The notes under the pieces are model-generated. The model saw nothing but the letters and a program-made list of their open reading frames with translations, had not been told where the DNA came from and did no database searches. Positions 19,622 through 31,593 of a stretch of 64,000 nt of DNA are shown here, piece after piece. A program made the translations under genes and the position numbers. This stretch comes from Streptomyces sp. ITFR-21. Lineage in GTDB: Bacteria > Actinomycetota > Actinomycetes > Streptomycetales > Streptomycetaceae. How positions within the stretch are numbered: the stretch's first letter is position 1; the number at the start of each line of letters is the position of its first letter. Location: assembly GCF_031844685.1 (NCBI RefSeq), contig NZ_CP134605.1:1335501-1399500 (forward strand), written 5' to 3'.

Positions 19622-19911
19622 ACTGCCGGTGCCGTCCGGGCGGCTGCTGCGGTCGCTGCCGCTCGCCGGGCGACACCCGCCGAGCGGCTCAGCCCGGCCG
19701 GCCGGCGCCTCACCGCCCGGCTGCGGCCCCGGCGCCGGCCGGCCCGAACCGGCCAGGCCAACCTTCCCGAAGCGCAAAACCGCGCGGGGCGCCGTCGTAG
19801 CGGCCCGGACGGGACCGCGGCGCCGGTTCGCCGACCAGGCCCGCCCCCCATCGTCCCGGCCCCCGGGGGCCGGGAGGCGCGGCCCGCGGCCCGGCGGCCG
19901 CAGGGCAAGGA

Positions 19912-19948
19912 GAAGGGCCCGCATCCCCTTGCGGGGTGCGGGCCCTTC
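19912..19948. terminator. Bidirectional terminator between tgpA and DUF3040 gene
   Basis: A 16-bp stem with one bulged T and a TTGC loop (GAAGGGCCCGCA at the left edge, TGCGGGCCCTTC at the right). It lies between two convergent genes, 37 bp past the DUF3040 stop. Confidence 0.8.
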
Positions 19949-19985
19949 CTCGGCTCTGCCGCTGGGCCGCGGGCGCCGCCCGGGG

Positions 19986-20399
19986 TCACTGACCCTGCTG
20001 GTCCCGGCGGCGCTGCCAGCGCTCTTCGATACGGTCCATGACCTTGCCGCGGCGCGGCGGATGCTGGTGGCGGCGACCGCCGAGCCGGCGGCCGGGGTGG
20101 GGGTTGGTGGGCAGCTGCTCGGCGGGCCTGCCGAGGCGGCGCCAGCCGGTCACCGCGACCACCGCACAGCCCAGCATCACCAGGAAGCCGACCACGCTGA
20201 CCCAGGGCTGCTTGGCGACCATGCCGCCCATGAGCAGGCCGATCCCGATCAGGAAGCCCGCCCCCGCCAGGTAGACCCGGCGGTGGGTGTACGTGCGCAG
20301 CCCGTTTCCCTCAAGCGCCGACGCGAACTTGGGATCTTCGGCGTACAGCGCTCGCTCCATCTGCTCGAGCATGCGCTGCTCGTGCTCCGAGAGCGGCAC
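19986..20399 (-). CDS. DUF3040 membrane protein
   Basis: The 137-residue product begins with the DUF3040 signature PLSEHEQRMLEQMERALYAEDP. Two membrane helices follow (about 45-62 and 66-85, GAGFLIGIGLLMGGMVA and WVSVVGFLVMLGCAVVAV), then a basic His/Arg-rich tail. Function is unknown; the family is widespread in actinobacteria close to division genes. GTG start at 20399 with AGGAGG 5 nt upstream. Single-gene unit convergent with tgpA. Confidence 0.85.
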   Translation of the reverse strand: MPLSEHEQRMLEQMERALYAEDPKFASALEGNGLRTYTHRRVYLAGAGFLIGIGLLMGGMVAKQPWVSVVGFLVMLGCAVVAVTGWRRLGRPAEQLPTNPHPGRRLGGRRHQHPPRRGKVMDRIEERWQRRRDQQGQ

Positions 20400-20610
20400 G
20401 GAGACCTCCTACTCGTCGGTCGCGGGAAACGACCGTTCCGACCCTTTCAGGATAGGCAGGGATCCGCCCCCGTGAAACCCGCCCCACTGCGCCAATCCGA
20501 CGGGGCTCTCCTTCCCCGTCCACTGCCGCGTCATGCCAGCATACGGTCAGGAATAAGGCCGCGGGCGGCGTGCGGCCCGGCCTTCTGCCGGGTGAATCGG
20601 GACGGTCCGG

Positions 20611-21381
20611 TCAACCGCGCTCGGCGAGCACGTGGAGCTGGGTGGCGACCGAGTGGAAACCGGGCTCCTCGGCCGCGGCCAGTTCGAGCCGCAGCAGTGC
20701 CTCCAGCGCGCCCGGCTCGCCGTCCACCAGCACTCCCGGCACCAGGTCGGCGAAGATCCGTACGCCGTGCACCGCCACCGCGCGCAGGCCGGAGCCGCCG
20801 ACCAGCCGGGTCAGCTCCTCGGAGGTGAAGCGGCGGGGCAGCGAGTCCCCGGCGCCCCATCGACCGTCCGGGTCGGCCAGGGCCTGCTGGGCCTCCGCGA
20901 AGTGGCCGGCGAGCGCGCGGGCCAGTACCGCGCCGCCGCGGCCCGCGGCGAGCAGGCTGAGGGAGCCGGCCGGCCGCAGCGCCCCGGCGACGTTCCGCAG
21001 CGCCTCGGCGGGGTCGTCCACGTACTCCAGGACGCCGTGGCAGAGCACCATGTCGTGGCCGCCGGCCTCGACGACCTCCAGCAGCCCGTGGGTGTCGCCC
21101 TGGACCCCGCGGACCCGGTCGGTGACGCCGGCCTCGGCCGCGCGGCGCTCCAGGGCGAAGAGCGCGTCGGGACTGGGGTCGACGACGGTGACCCGGTGGC
21201 CGAGCCGGGCGACCGGCACGGCGAAGTTGCCGGTGCCACCGCCGGTGTCCAGTACGTCGAGCACCGCGCGGTCGGCGGTCTTGGCCCGCCGCTGGAGGCC
21301 GTCGCGCAGCACCTCCCAGACCACGGCGGTACGCAGGCCGGCTCGGGGGCCCATCGGGTCCACCCCTCCTTGACGGGACAT
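20611..21381 (-). CDS. SAM-dependent methyltransferase (class I)
   Basis: The 256-residue product has the class I SAM fold: VLDVLDTGGGTGNFAVPVA (motif I), VTVVDPSPDALFALERRAAE (motif II), GDTHGLLEVVEAGGHDMVLCHGVLEYVDDPAEAL (motifs III-IV; the longest piece quoted here is only for location) and LRPAGSLSLLAAGR. Substrate unknown; small-molecule rather than rRNA is likely from the fold. I chose the ATG at 21381, which has GAGGAG upstream; MGPRAG nine codons in is an alternative. Lies 89 bp downstream of the HEPN gene and probably shares its transcript. Confidence 0.85.
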   Translation of the reverse strand: MSRQGGVDPMGPRAGLRTAVVWEVLRDGLQRRAKTADRAVLDVLDTGGGTGNFAVPVARLGHRVTVVDPSPDALFALERRAAEAGVTDRVRGVQGDTHGLLEVVEAGGHDMVLCHGVLEYVDDPAEALRNVAGALRPAGSLSLLAAGRGGAVLARALAGHFAEAQQALADPDGRWGAGDSLPRRFTSEELTRLVGGSGLRAVAVHGVRIFADLVPGVLVDGEPGALEALLRLELAAAEEPGFHSVATQLHVLAERG

Positions 21382-21470
21382 GACGGGCGGTTCTCCTCGC
21401 GTACGACAGGTCTCGGCGGACGCGCACGGGTTGTACGGCCTGCGGCGGACCCCAGCGGACCGGACCAACT

Positions 21471-21953
21471 CTAGGGCGCGGCGCCCGGCGCGGGCGCGGG
21501 TCGCCCCGCCGACCCGGCCGCCGGCGGCGGCCGGAGCAGCAGCATCCGCTCGACCAGCCGCAGGAACATCGCGGCGTCCCGGACCAGGTCGTCGGCGTCC
21601 CGCGCGGTGGCCGCGCCGGCTATGCCCGCCTCCGCCCTGGCCCGGCGGGCCGCGCCGGCCGCGAACAGCGCGGCCCACTCGGCGAGTTCGGGCGCGATCT
21701 CGGGCAGCACCTCCCAGGCGCTGCGGATCCGGCGCCGCCGCCGGGCGGTCTCCTCGGGCCGGCCGCGGACGGCGAGCACCGCGGCGGCGGTGCGCAGCGC
21801 GGCGAGGTGGGCGGTGGCGTAGCGCTCGTGGGGTGCCGGCAGGCCGACGGCCTCCGCCAGGCCGAGGTGCGCCTGGGTGAGCAGGTCGAGGGCGGCGGGC
21901 GGCGCGGCGGCGCGGCGCAGTACGGGATGGATGTCGCTGAGCGGAGCTGCCAT
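21471..21953 (-). CDS. SAV_6107-type HEPN domain protein
   Basis: The 160-residue product matches the SAV_6107-like HEPN group: an all-helical small protein starting MAAPLSDIHPVLRRAAAPP with ALDLLTQAHLGLAEAV, TAHLAALRTAAAVLAV and RIRSAWEVLPEIAPELAEWAAL. HEPN domains often act as RNases or nucleic-acid binders, but I see no clear RxxxxH catalytic motif, so activity is open. ATG at 21953 with a perfect AAGGAGG. Divergent from the TetR gene at 22121; 168 bp of shared control region lies between them. Confidence 0.75.
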   Translation of the reverse strand: MAAPLSDIHPVLRRAAAPPAALDLLTQAHLGLAEAVGLPAPHERYATAHLAALRTAAAVLAVRGRPEETARRRRRIRSAWEVLPEIAPELAEWAALFAAGAARRARAEAGIAGAATARDADDLVRDAAMFLRLVERMLLLRPPPAAGSAGRPAPAPGAAP

Positions 21954-22107
21954 GACGATCCTCCTTGTCTCCGTACCGACCATGGTGCGGCCGACCACTG
22001 ACAATCGGCGCCGAGCTGCGCGCATGCCCGCAACAGGGACCCGGCCGCCGCCCGCAGGGCATGCTTGCCCCGGCAATGCCGGGTGCGTGTGCCCGTCTTC
22101 GGGCAGG

Positions 22108-22113
22108 CAGAAT
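22108..22113 (+). promoter_or_regulatory. Candidate -10 of the TetR gene (leaderless)
   Basis: CAGAAT ends exactly 7 nt before the ATG at 22121, and no ribosome site is visible. The pattern matches several other genes in the window. Confidence 0.35.
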
Positions 22114-22120
22114 CAAGGCC

Positions 22121-22735
22121 ATGACCACCGCACGACGTCAGGCCACGCGGCAGAAGCTCTACCAGGCCGCCGTCACCCTCATCGCCGAGCAGGGCTTCTC
22201 CGCCACCACGGTGGACGAGATCGCCGAGCGGGCCGGGGTCGCCAAAGGGACCGTCTACTACAACTTCGCCAGCAAGAACGACCTGTTCGAGGAGCTGCTC
22301 CGGCACGGCGTGGGGCTGCTCACCGAGTCGCTGCGGCAGGCGGCCGACGACGTGGCCGGCCACGGCGGCACCCCGGTGGAGGCGCTGGACGCGATGATCC
22401 GCGCCGGGCTCGTCTTCATCGTCCGCCACCCGTCCTTCACCCAGCTCTACGTCGCCGAGCTGTGGCGCACCAACCGCACCTGGCAGGAGACGCTGACCCG
22501 GGTCCGGCAGGAGGCGGTCGCGGTGGTGGAGAAGGTGCTGGGGGAGGCGGTGGCCGCCGGTGAGCTGAGCGGTGAGACCGATGTGCCGCTGACCGCCTCG
22601 GCACTGTTCGGCATGGTGCTGGTCGCGGCGCTCGACTGGCAGGCGTTCCGGCCGGAGCGCAGCATCGACGAGGTGCACGCGGCGCTGTCCCGGCTGCTCC
22701 AGGGGCGGGTCGGCGGGGCCGCGGCCCGGCCCTGA
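22121..22735 (+). CDS. TetR/AcrR-family transcriptional regulator
   Basis: The 204-residue product has an N-terminal TetR helix-turn-helix: ATRQKLYQAAVTLIAEQGFS then TTVDEIAERAGVAKGTVYYNFASKNDLFEELL (core AERAGVAKGTVYYNF). A helical ligand-binding domain follows. Divergent from the HEPN/methyltransferase pair, which it may control along with itself. Ligand unknown. Further in-frame starts exist upstream, but this ATG gives the standard N-terminus. Confidence 0.9.
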   Translation: MTTARRQATRQKLYQAAVTLIAEQGFSATTVDEIAERAGVAKGTVYYNFASKNDLFEELLRHGVGLLTESLRQAADDVAGHGGTPVEALDAMIRAGLVFIVRHPSFTQLYVAELWRTNRTWQETLTRVRQEAVAVVEKVLGEAVAAGELSGETDVPLTASALFGMVLVAALDWQAFRPERSIDEVHAALSRLLQGRVGGAAARP

Positions 22736-22997
22736 GCCGGGGCGCCGCCCGGCCGCCCCCCCCGTCGCGTCCGGTCCCGGCAGGGCAGCGCCGCCCCGTG
22801 CCGGCGCTGCCCTGCCGGGCCGTCCGCGTGCCTCCACTGTCCCCGGCCGGCCGGCGGCGGCCATCCGCGCGGATACTCAGGCGGGTACTCAGCCGGGGTG
22901 CTCGGCCCGGCGGGTCCGGGCCGGGGCCGCGGGTGCCGGAACCCGGGGTCGCCCGGCCGGCCCGGCGAAGTGCCCGCGGCACCCGGCCGGCCCGCGC

Positions 22998-23003
22998 TAG
23001 AGT
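22998..23003 (+). promoter_or_regulatory. Candidate -10 of the DUF4126 gene (leaderless)
   Basis: TAGAGT ends 7 nt before the ATG at 23011. There is no ribosome site, consistent with a leaderless mRNA. Confidence 0.45.
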
Positions 23004-23010
23004 CCCGGCC

Positions 23011-23625
23011 ATGTCCGTCCTTCCTCTCGTCTTCACCAGCGGCTGGGCCAGCGGGGTCAACGCCTACGCGGTGGTCCTGCTGCTCGGGGTGATGGGGGCG
23101 ACCGGGGTGACCGACGAGGTGCCGGCGTCGATGCAGCGGCCCGACGTGCTGGCGGTCGCCGCGGTGCTGTTCCTGTGCGAGGCGGTGGCCGACAAGATCC
23201 CGTACCTGGACAGCGCGTGGGACGTCGTGCACACGGTGGTCAGGCCGGTGGCCGGCGGGGTGGTGGCGGCGCTGCTGGCCGGCCACGACGGTTCGCTGAC
23301 GCAGCTGGCGGCCGGCGCGGTGGGCGGTTCGACGGCGCTGACCAGCCATCTGGTGAAGGCCGGCACGCGGATGGCGATCAACACCTCGCCGGAGCCGTTC
23401 AGCAACATCCTGATGAGCCTGGCCGAGGATCTGGGCGCCTCCGGGATCATCGTGTTCGCGCTGTTCCACCCGGTGCCGGCGGCGGTCGTCGCGGCCGTCC
23501 TGCTGGCGACCGGCCTCACACTGGTGGTCTTCCTCTTCTCCCGGATCCGCCGCTATCTGCGCCGCCGCCGGGAGCGCCGGGAGGCCCGGCGGGGCCGCGG
23601 GCAGGGCACCCCGGCGCCCACCTGA
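23011..23625 (+). CDS. DUF4126 membrane protein
   Basis: The 204-residue product is hydrophobic with about five helices and ends in a strongly basic tail (RIRRYLRRRRERREARRGRG). Visible family-like stretches are TSGWASGVNAYAVVLLLGVM, DKIPYLDSAWDVVHTVVRPV and ALTSHLVKAGTRMAINTSPEP. Function unknown. It precedes the desaturase gene by 28 bp, but that gene has its own -10-like hexamer. Confidence 0.85.
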   Translation: MSVLPLVFTSGWASGVNAYAVVLLLGVMGATGVTDEVPASMQRPDVLAVAAVLFLCEAVADKIPYLDSAWDVVHTVVRPVAGGVVAALLAGHDGSLTQLAAGAVGGSTALTSHLVKAGTRMAINTSPEPFSNILMSLAEDLGASGIIVFALFHPVPAAVVAAVLLATGLTLVVFLFSRIRRYLRRRRERREARRGRGQGTPAPT

Positions 23626-23640
23626 GGACCGGGCCGCCGC

Positions 23641-23646
23641 TACAGT
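23641..23646 (+). promoter_or_regulatory. Candidate -10 of the CrtI-like gene (leaderless)
   Basis: TACAGT ends 7 nt before the ATG at 23654, with no ribosome site between. Confidence 0.4.
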
Positions 23647-23653
23647 CCGTGCC

Positions 23654-28028
<4,375 letters not shown>

Positions 28029-28044
28029 GCGGACCGGTGTCGGG

Positions 28045-29061
28045 TCAGTAGCGGTAGGGGTCGTACGGGTCCGCGTACTCGGCGGGCTCCGCGGCGTACC
28101 GGGGCTCCCCCTGCCCCTCGTAGGGCGACTGGTGCTGCTGGTGCGGGATGTACGGCTGCTGCTGGGGGTCGTAGCCGTATCCCCCATACGGGTCCGCGGG
28201 CTGCCCCTGCGGGTCGGCGGGCTGCTGTTCCCGGTACGCCGGCTCGGTGTGCTGCGGGTGCGGCTGCGGCGTCCAGTCCCCGGTGCCGGTGGCCTGGACG
28301 CCATAGCTGTCGTAGCCGCCGTACTCGTCGGTGTAGCCGGTGTAGCCCTCGTACGAGGCCGCCGCGGGCTGCTGCTGCTCCTGGTAGCCGCCCTGGTCGT
28401 AGCCGTAGCCCTGGCCGCCGCCCCAACCGGTCTGCTGCTGGTCGTAGCCGCCCTGATAGCCCCCGCCGTAGCCGGCGCCGGCGGGCTGCTGCTCGCCGTT
28501 CCAGCTCTCATAGCCCTGGGCGCCGTAGCCCTCGTAGCCGCCGCTGGTGTACGGGTCCGGGGTGTACGAGGACCGGCCGTCGTAGAGCGGGTACTCGCCG
28601 CTGTCCTCGTGCATCGGCATCGGCTGGAAGACGGACCTCTCGTCGGCGTCGTCGCCGAACGCGCCCTGGGCGGCGAGCACGTCGGCGTCCTCGCGGGCGC
28701 CGGCGCCCGCGTACCCCCCGGCCTCCTCCGCCTCGACCGGGGTGACCTCCAGGACCGGTTCGGCCGGCCGCGCGGCGCCGCCCCTGCGGCGGCGGCTGGA
28801 GCCGGGCCGGCCGCCGAGCGCCCAGCCGGTGGAGAAGCCGCGCTTGTAGGACAGGGTGACGAAGGACTGCCCGGCGCCGAAGGCGAGCGCGCCGAGCACG
28901 ATCACGACCACGTCCCGCAGCGCGACCCCGCCGACCACGCCCATGAACCCCGCGAAGGCGAGCAGCCGCCAGCGCAGCCGGGCCTTGTACTGCAGCAGGA
29001 CCTCGCCGAGCAGCCACAGCGCGACGATGCCGAACGCGATGTAGAGCACCGAGTAGCCCAT
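28045..29061 (-). CDS. Membrane protein with long Gln/Tyr/Gly-rich tail
   Basis: The 338-residue product has three N-terminal membrane helices (about 3-20, 30-48, 50-68, including YIAFGIVALWLLGEVLLQYK and LALRDVVVIVLGALAFG-like sequence). A basic linker and ~200 residues dominated by Gln, Tyr, Gly, Pro and Ser follow (many YGGY, QQP, YEGY units), which should be disordered. Function unknown. ATG at 29061 with GAGGAA upstream, 27 bp after the metF stop, so probably co-transcribed with metF. Confidence 0.75.
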   Translation of the reverse strand: MGYSVLYIAFGIVALWLLGEVLLQYKARLRWRLLAFAGFMGVVGGVALRDVVVIVLGALAFGAGQSFVTLSYKRGFSTGWALGGRPGSSRRRRGGAARPAEPVLEVTPVEAEEAGGYAGAGAREDADVLAAQGAFGDDADERSVFQPMPMHEDSGEYPLYDGRSSYTPDPYTSGGYEGYGAQGYESWNGEQQPAGAGYGGGYQGGYDQQQTGWGGGQGYGYDQGGYQEQQQPAAASYEGYTGYTDEYGGYDSYGVQATGTGDWTPQPHPQHTEPAYREQQPADPQGQPADPYGGYGYDPQQQPYIPHQQHQSPYEGQGEPRYAAEPAEYADPYDPYRY

Positions 29062-29088
29062 GTGCCCACTTCCTCACCTAGGGGGGTG

Positions 29089-30009
29089 TCACGCCGCCCG
29101 CCGGTGCAGCCCGAGGTTCTCGTAGATCTCCAGCGAGGCGGTGGAGTGGTTAAGAGTAATGAAGTGGAGCCCCGGAATGTCCTCGGCCATCAGGCGCCGG
29201 CACATCCGGGTGGTGAACTCGATACCGATCGCCCGGACCGCCGCCGGGTCGTCACGCACCGCCAGGATGCGTTCCGCCAGCTCCGGGGGGAAGGGGGCGT
29301 TGCCCAGCTGGGCGAAGCGCTCGATCTGCCGGACGTTGGTGACCGGCATCACCTCGGGGATGATCGGGATGTCGCAGCCCGCCGCGTCCACCCGGTCGCG
29401 CAGCCTCAGGTAGTCCTCGGCGTCGAAGAACATCTGGGTGATCGCGAAGTCCGCGCCGGCCCGGCATTTGTCGACGAAGTGCCGGGTGTCGGTGGCCGGG
29501 TCAGTGGAGCGCGGGTGCATCTCGGTGAACGCGGCCACACCCACGCAGAAGTCGCCGGACTCCTTGATCAGCCGGACCAGGTCGGCGGCGTACTCCAGGC
29601 CCTGCGGGTGCCGCACCCACGCGCCCAGCGGGTCGCCGGGCGGGTCTCCCCGGACGGCCAGGATGTTGCGGATGCCGGCGTCGGCGTACTGGCCGATGAT
29701 GTTGCGCAGCTCGGCCACCGAGTGGTCGACCGCGGTGAGGTGGGCGCAGGGGGTGAGCGTGGTGTCCGACACGATCCGGTCGGTGGCCCGCAGGGTGCCC
29801 TCCCGGGAGGAGCCGCCGGCGCCGTAGGTCACCGAGACGAACGTGGGACCGACCGCCTCGATCCGCCGGATGGCGTTCCACAGCGTCCGCTCCCCCTTCT
29901 CGCTCCGGGGCGCCGCGAACTCGAAGGAGTACGAGCGCTCGCCGCGGGCGAGGAGCTCTCGGATGGTGAGTGCGCGGTCGGTACGCGTCGAAGAAGTCCC
30001 CAGGGCCAT
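29089..30009 (-). CDS. metF: Methylenetetrahydrofolate reductase MetF
   Basis: Reduces 5,10-methylene-THF to 5-methyl-THF for methionine synthesis; a flavoprotein TIM barrel. The 306-residue product shows [18 protein letters not shown] (catalytic Glu region), [61 protein letters not shown] and [11 protein letters not shown]. Normal length. The ATG at 30009 has no ribosome site; TAGCCT 6 nt upstream (minus strand) suggests a leaderless or very short leader mRNA. Confidence 0.96.
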   Translation of the reverse strand: MALGTSSTRTDRALTIRELLARGERSYSFEFAAPRSEKGERTLWNAIRRIEAVGPTFVSVTYGAGGSSREGTLRATDRIVSDTTLTPCAHLTAVDHSVAELRNIIGQYADAGIRNILAVRGDPPGDPLGAWVRHPQGLEYAADLVRLIKESGDFCVGVAAFTEMHPRSTDPATDTRHFVDKCRAGADFAITQMFFDAEDYLRLRDRVDAAGCDIPIIPEVMPVTNVRQIERFAQLGNAPFPPELAERILAVRDDPAAVRAIGIEFTTRMCRRLMAEDIPGLHFITLNHSTASLEIYENLGLHRRAA

Positions 30010-30015
30010 GTGAGC

Positions 30016-30045
30016 AGGCTAGCTCGCACCGGCGACCCTCTGTAA
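30016..30045 (-). promoter_or_regulatory. Candidate metF promoter
   Basis: On the minus strand TTACAG (30045-30040) and TAGCCT (30021-30016) are 18 bp apart. The -10 ends 6 nt before the metF ATG. Confidence 0.4.
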
Positions 30046-30103
30046 CGCCACCGCGTCTCCCGGCTGCCGCGGCTGCCGCCCCACCGGGCCGTCGCACCCT
30101 GGA

Positions 30104-30132
30104 AGGCCGGGCACCCCGGCGCCGGACGGCGC
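30104..30132 (+). repeat. Left direct repeat flanking the XRE/IS island
   Basis: A 29-bp sequence (begins AGGCCGGGCACCCCGG, ends GGACGGCGC) that recurs at 33815-33843 with one mismatch. Weaker similarity continues on both sides with small gaps. The pair brackets the accessory genes between metF and thiE. Confidence 0.75.
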
Positions 30133-30191
30133 CCGCGCACGGATGCAGGGAGTCGCTCACGCCCGGGTATGGACGGTCCTGTCGGCCCGGA

Positions 30192-30908
30192 TCACGGGGC
30201 CAGGTCAGGAGGCGGCTCCGCAGCGGCTCGGCGGTGACAGCGTCGGCGAACAGCCACGAGTAGTCGGTGACCTCTTACGCCCTTGGCGTGCAGCAGCCGG
30301 GCAATGGAACTGCCGAGCCTGCCGAACCCGATGACAAGTGCGGGCCGACCGTGCATGATGTCGCCGCACCCGCGCATCAGCGCCTCGGTGGAGAACACCA
30401 CGGACTGGCCCACCAGGAAGTCCTCGGGGGCCTTCAGCGGTGAGCGGGCGACCGATACGACGGGGCACGGCAGCTTCTCGAACTCTGCGTAGCGCCTGTG
30501 GCCGTTTTCGGTGTCCTCGACCACGCCGAGGATGCGGCCGGAGAACCGGTCGCACAGCTCAGCCAGCACCGGGGCGAAGTATCCGCCGACGTCCAGAAGG
30601 GCGACGCGCTCACCGCTGGCACAGGATTCGAGATATTTCAGGGCCTGGTCGGCGTCCGCGAACAGGTCGCGGGTCAGCGGGTCGCACCGGGTGAACCGTT
30701 CGACCTCACGCCGTGCGGCGGGCGAGATCGACTTGGGCTTGGGCAACACCGCGCGCAGGTCGGAGGCAGAAGCGACGGCGCGAACGAATGCGGGGCGTTC
30801 AGGCAGCAGGTGCGTCACGAGTAACGACACCGGGGGCTGCTCGGGGCGGAAATGCGCGGCGATCTTGGCGAAGTAGGCGTCCAGGCGGGCGCGCTCAAAC
30901 GACTCCAT
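30192..30908 (-). pseudogene. 3'-truncated S-adenosylhomocysteinase-like NAD-binding protein
   Basis: The 238-residue frame resembles adenosylhomocysteinase-like proteins: LESCASGERVALLDVGGYFAP, GVVEDTENGHRRYAEFEKLP, VFSTEALMRGCGDIMHG and the Rossmann start ALVIGFGRLGSSIARLLHAKGV (about 188-209). Right after this the expected rest of the NAD-binding fold (100+ residues) is missing and replaced by a basic junk tail to the stop. No other frame restores it, so the gene was cut by a rearrangement at about 30280, near the left island repeat. A strong AAGGAG site upstream serves an out-of-frame ATG at 30922, so the 5' end may also be damaged. Confidence 0.55.
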
Positions 30909-31063
30909 GGATTGCCGCTCATGTCGTCACTCCTTCGTGGCGCCGTCCACGCTCCCGGATCTGCCGGTCGCGGGGCATTTCGTTGTCCGCTCCGCATGAA
31001 GTACGCGAAGGGATCGAACGACGCTTTCGACGCTAGACGGCGGCGTGCCCGCCGACTACGAAG

Positions 31064-31354
31064 TTGCACAGGATTATTCGGTTTGCAGGTATCGACCCCG
31101 ATACGGACGAAGACGGCTGCCCAACGGTGTGGGTGGACACGGACACGTCGGAACTACTCGTCCAGGGCTACACCGCCGACGCGGAAACGGCTGTCGCCTC
31201 GCACGCCCTGTCACCGGCCAGGGCGCCCATCCCTGCCACAGAGACGATCACCCGCATCCCCACGCGTATGGCGCCGCTCATCAGGAAGGCACTCGATGCA
31301 GGCACCGTCAGTGCACACATCATTCCGAACAGCGACGACGCCGATTCCACCTGA
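31064..31354 (+). CDS. Small acidic protein of unknown function
   Basis: The 96-residue frame starts at TTG 31064 (MHRIIRFAGIDPDTDEDGCP) and has the look of a real conserved small protein: a beta-rich N half with TVWVDTDTSELLVQGYTAD and a helical end TRIPTRMAPLIRKALDAG. I recall similar small proteins beside XRE regulators in streptomycetes, but cannot name a family. Divergent from the truncated gene, with 155 bp between them, and 239 bp upstream of the XRE gene. No clear ribosome site. Confidence 0.6.
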   Translation: MHRIIRFAGIDPDTDEDGCPTVWVDTDTSELLVQGYTADAETAVASHALSPARAPIPATETITRIPTRMAPLIRKALDAGTVSAHIIPNSDDADST

Positions 31355-31559
31355 AAACGTTGCAACCGTGCCGCCTGCGAACAAGCGATGATGCGCACAG
31401 GGGGGCGATCCCCGCTCCGGGTTCTGCCACAACGGCCGGGCCCCCGTCCGACCGCGGCCTCTGTGGGCTGTCAGGCCGCCTCCTCCCCTGTGATACCCCG
31501 AGTCGAAAGGTCCGGCCGATCCCCGCATCGGGGCGTTCGGCTCCCGGCAGCCGCGGGGG

Positions 31560-31565
31560 TACATT
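31560..31565 (+). promoter_or_regulatory. Candidate -10 of the XRE regulator gene
   Basis: TACATT lies 28 bp before the ATG at 31594. The matching -35 (TTCGGC, 18 bp upstream) is weak. A GATCCCC-GCAT-GGGGCG-like hairpin lies just before. Confidence 0.35.
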
Positions 31566-31593
31566 GCGAGTGTCGGGCGCAACGGGAGCCAGC

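Larger units (their letters stand above)
19511..19985. other. Non-coding gap with duplicated tgpA 3' end and terminators
   Basis: Long open frames here are low-complexity and not coding in my reading. The stretch 19640-19758 is a diverged copy of the tgpA 3' end (19387-19500): both contain GCGGCTGCTG near their start and end in CCCGAACCGGCCAGGC, offset by 253-258 bp. Between them lies CCCCGGAACACCGCCGGGG twice (19520-19538 and 19586-19604). Two strong hairpins are listed separately. Confidence 0.6.

Noticed and set aside
19406..19989. Minus-strand open frames of 160-170 codons downstream of tgpA
   Set aside because: Arg/Pro/Ala/Gly-only composition, and they cross the terminator and the duplicated tgpA end.
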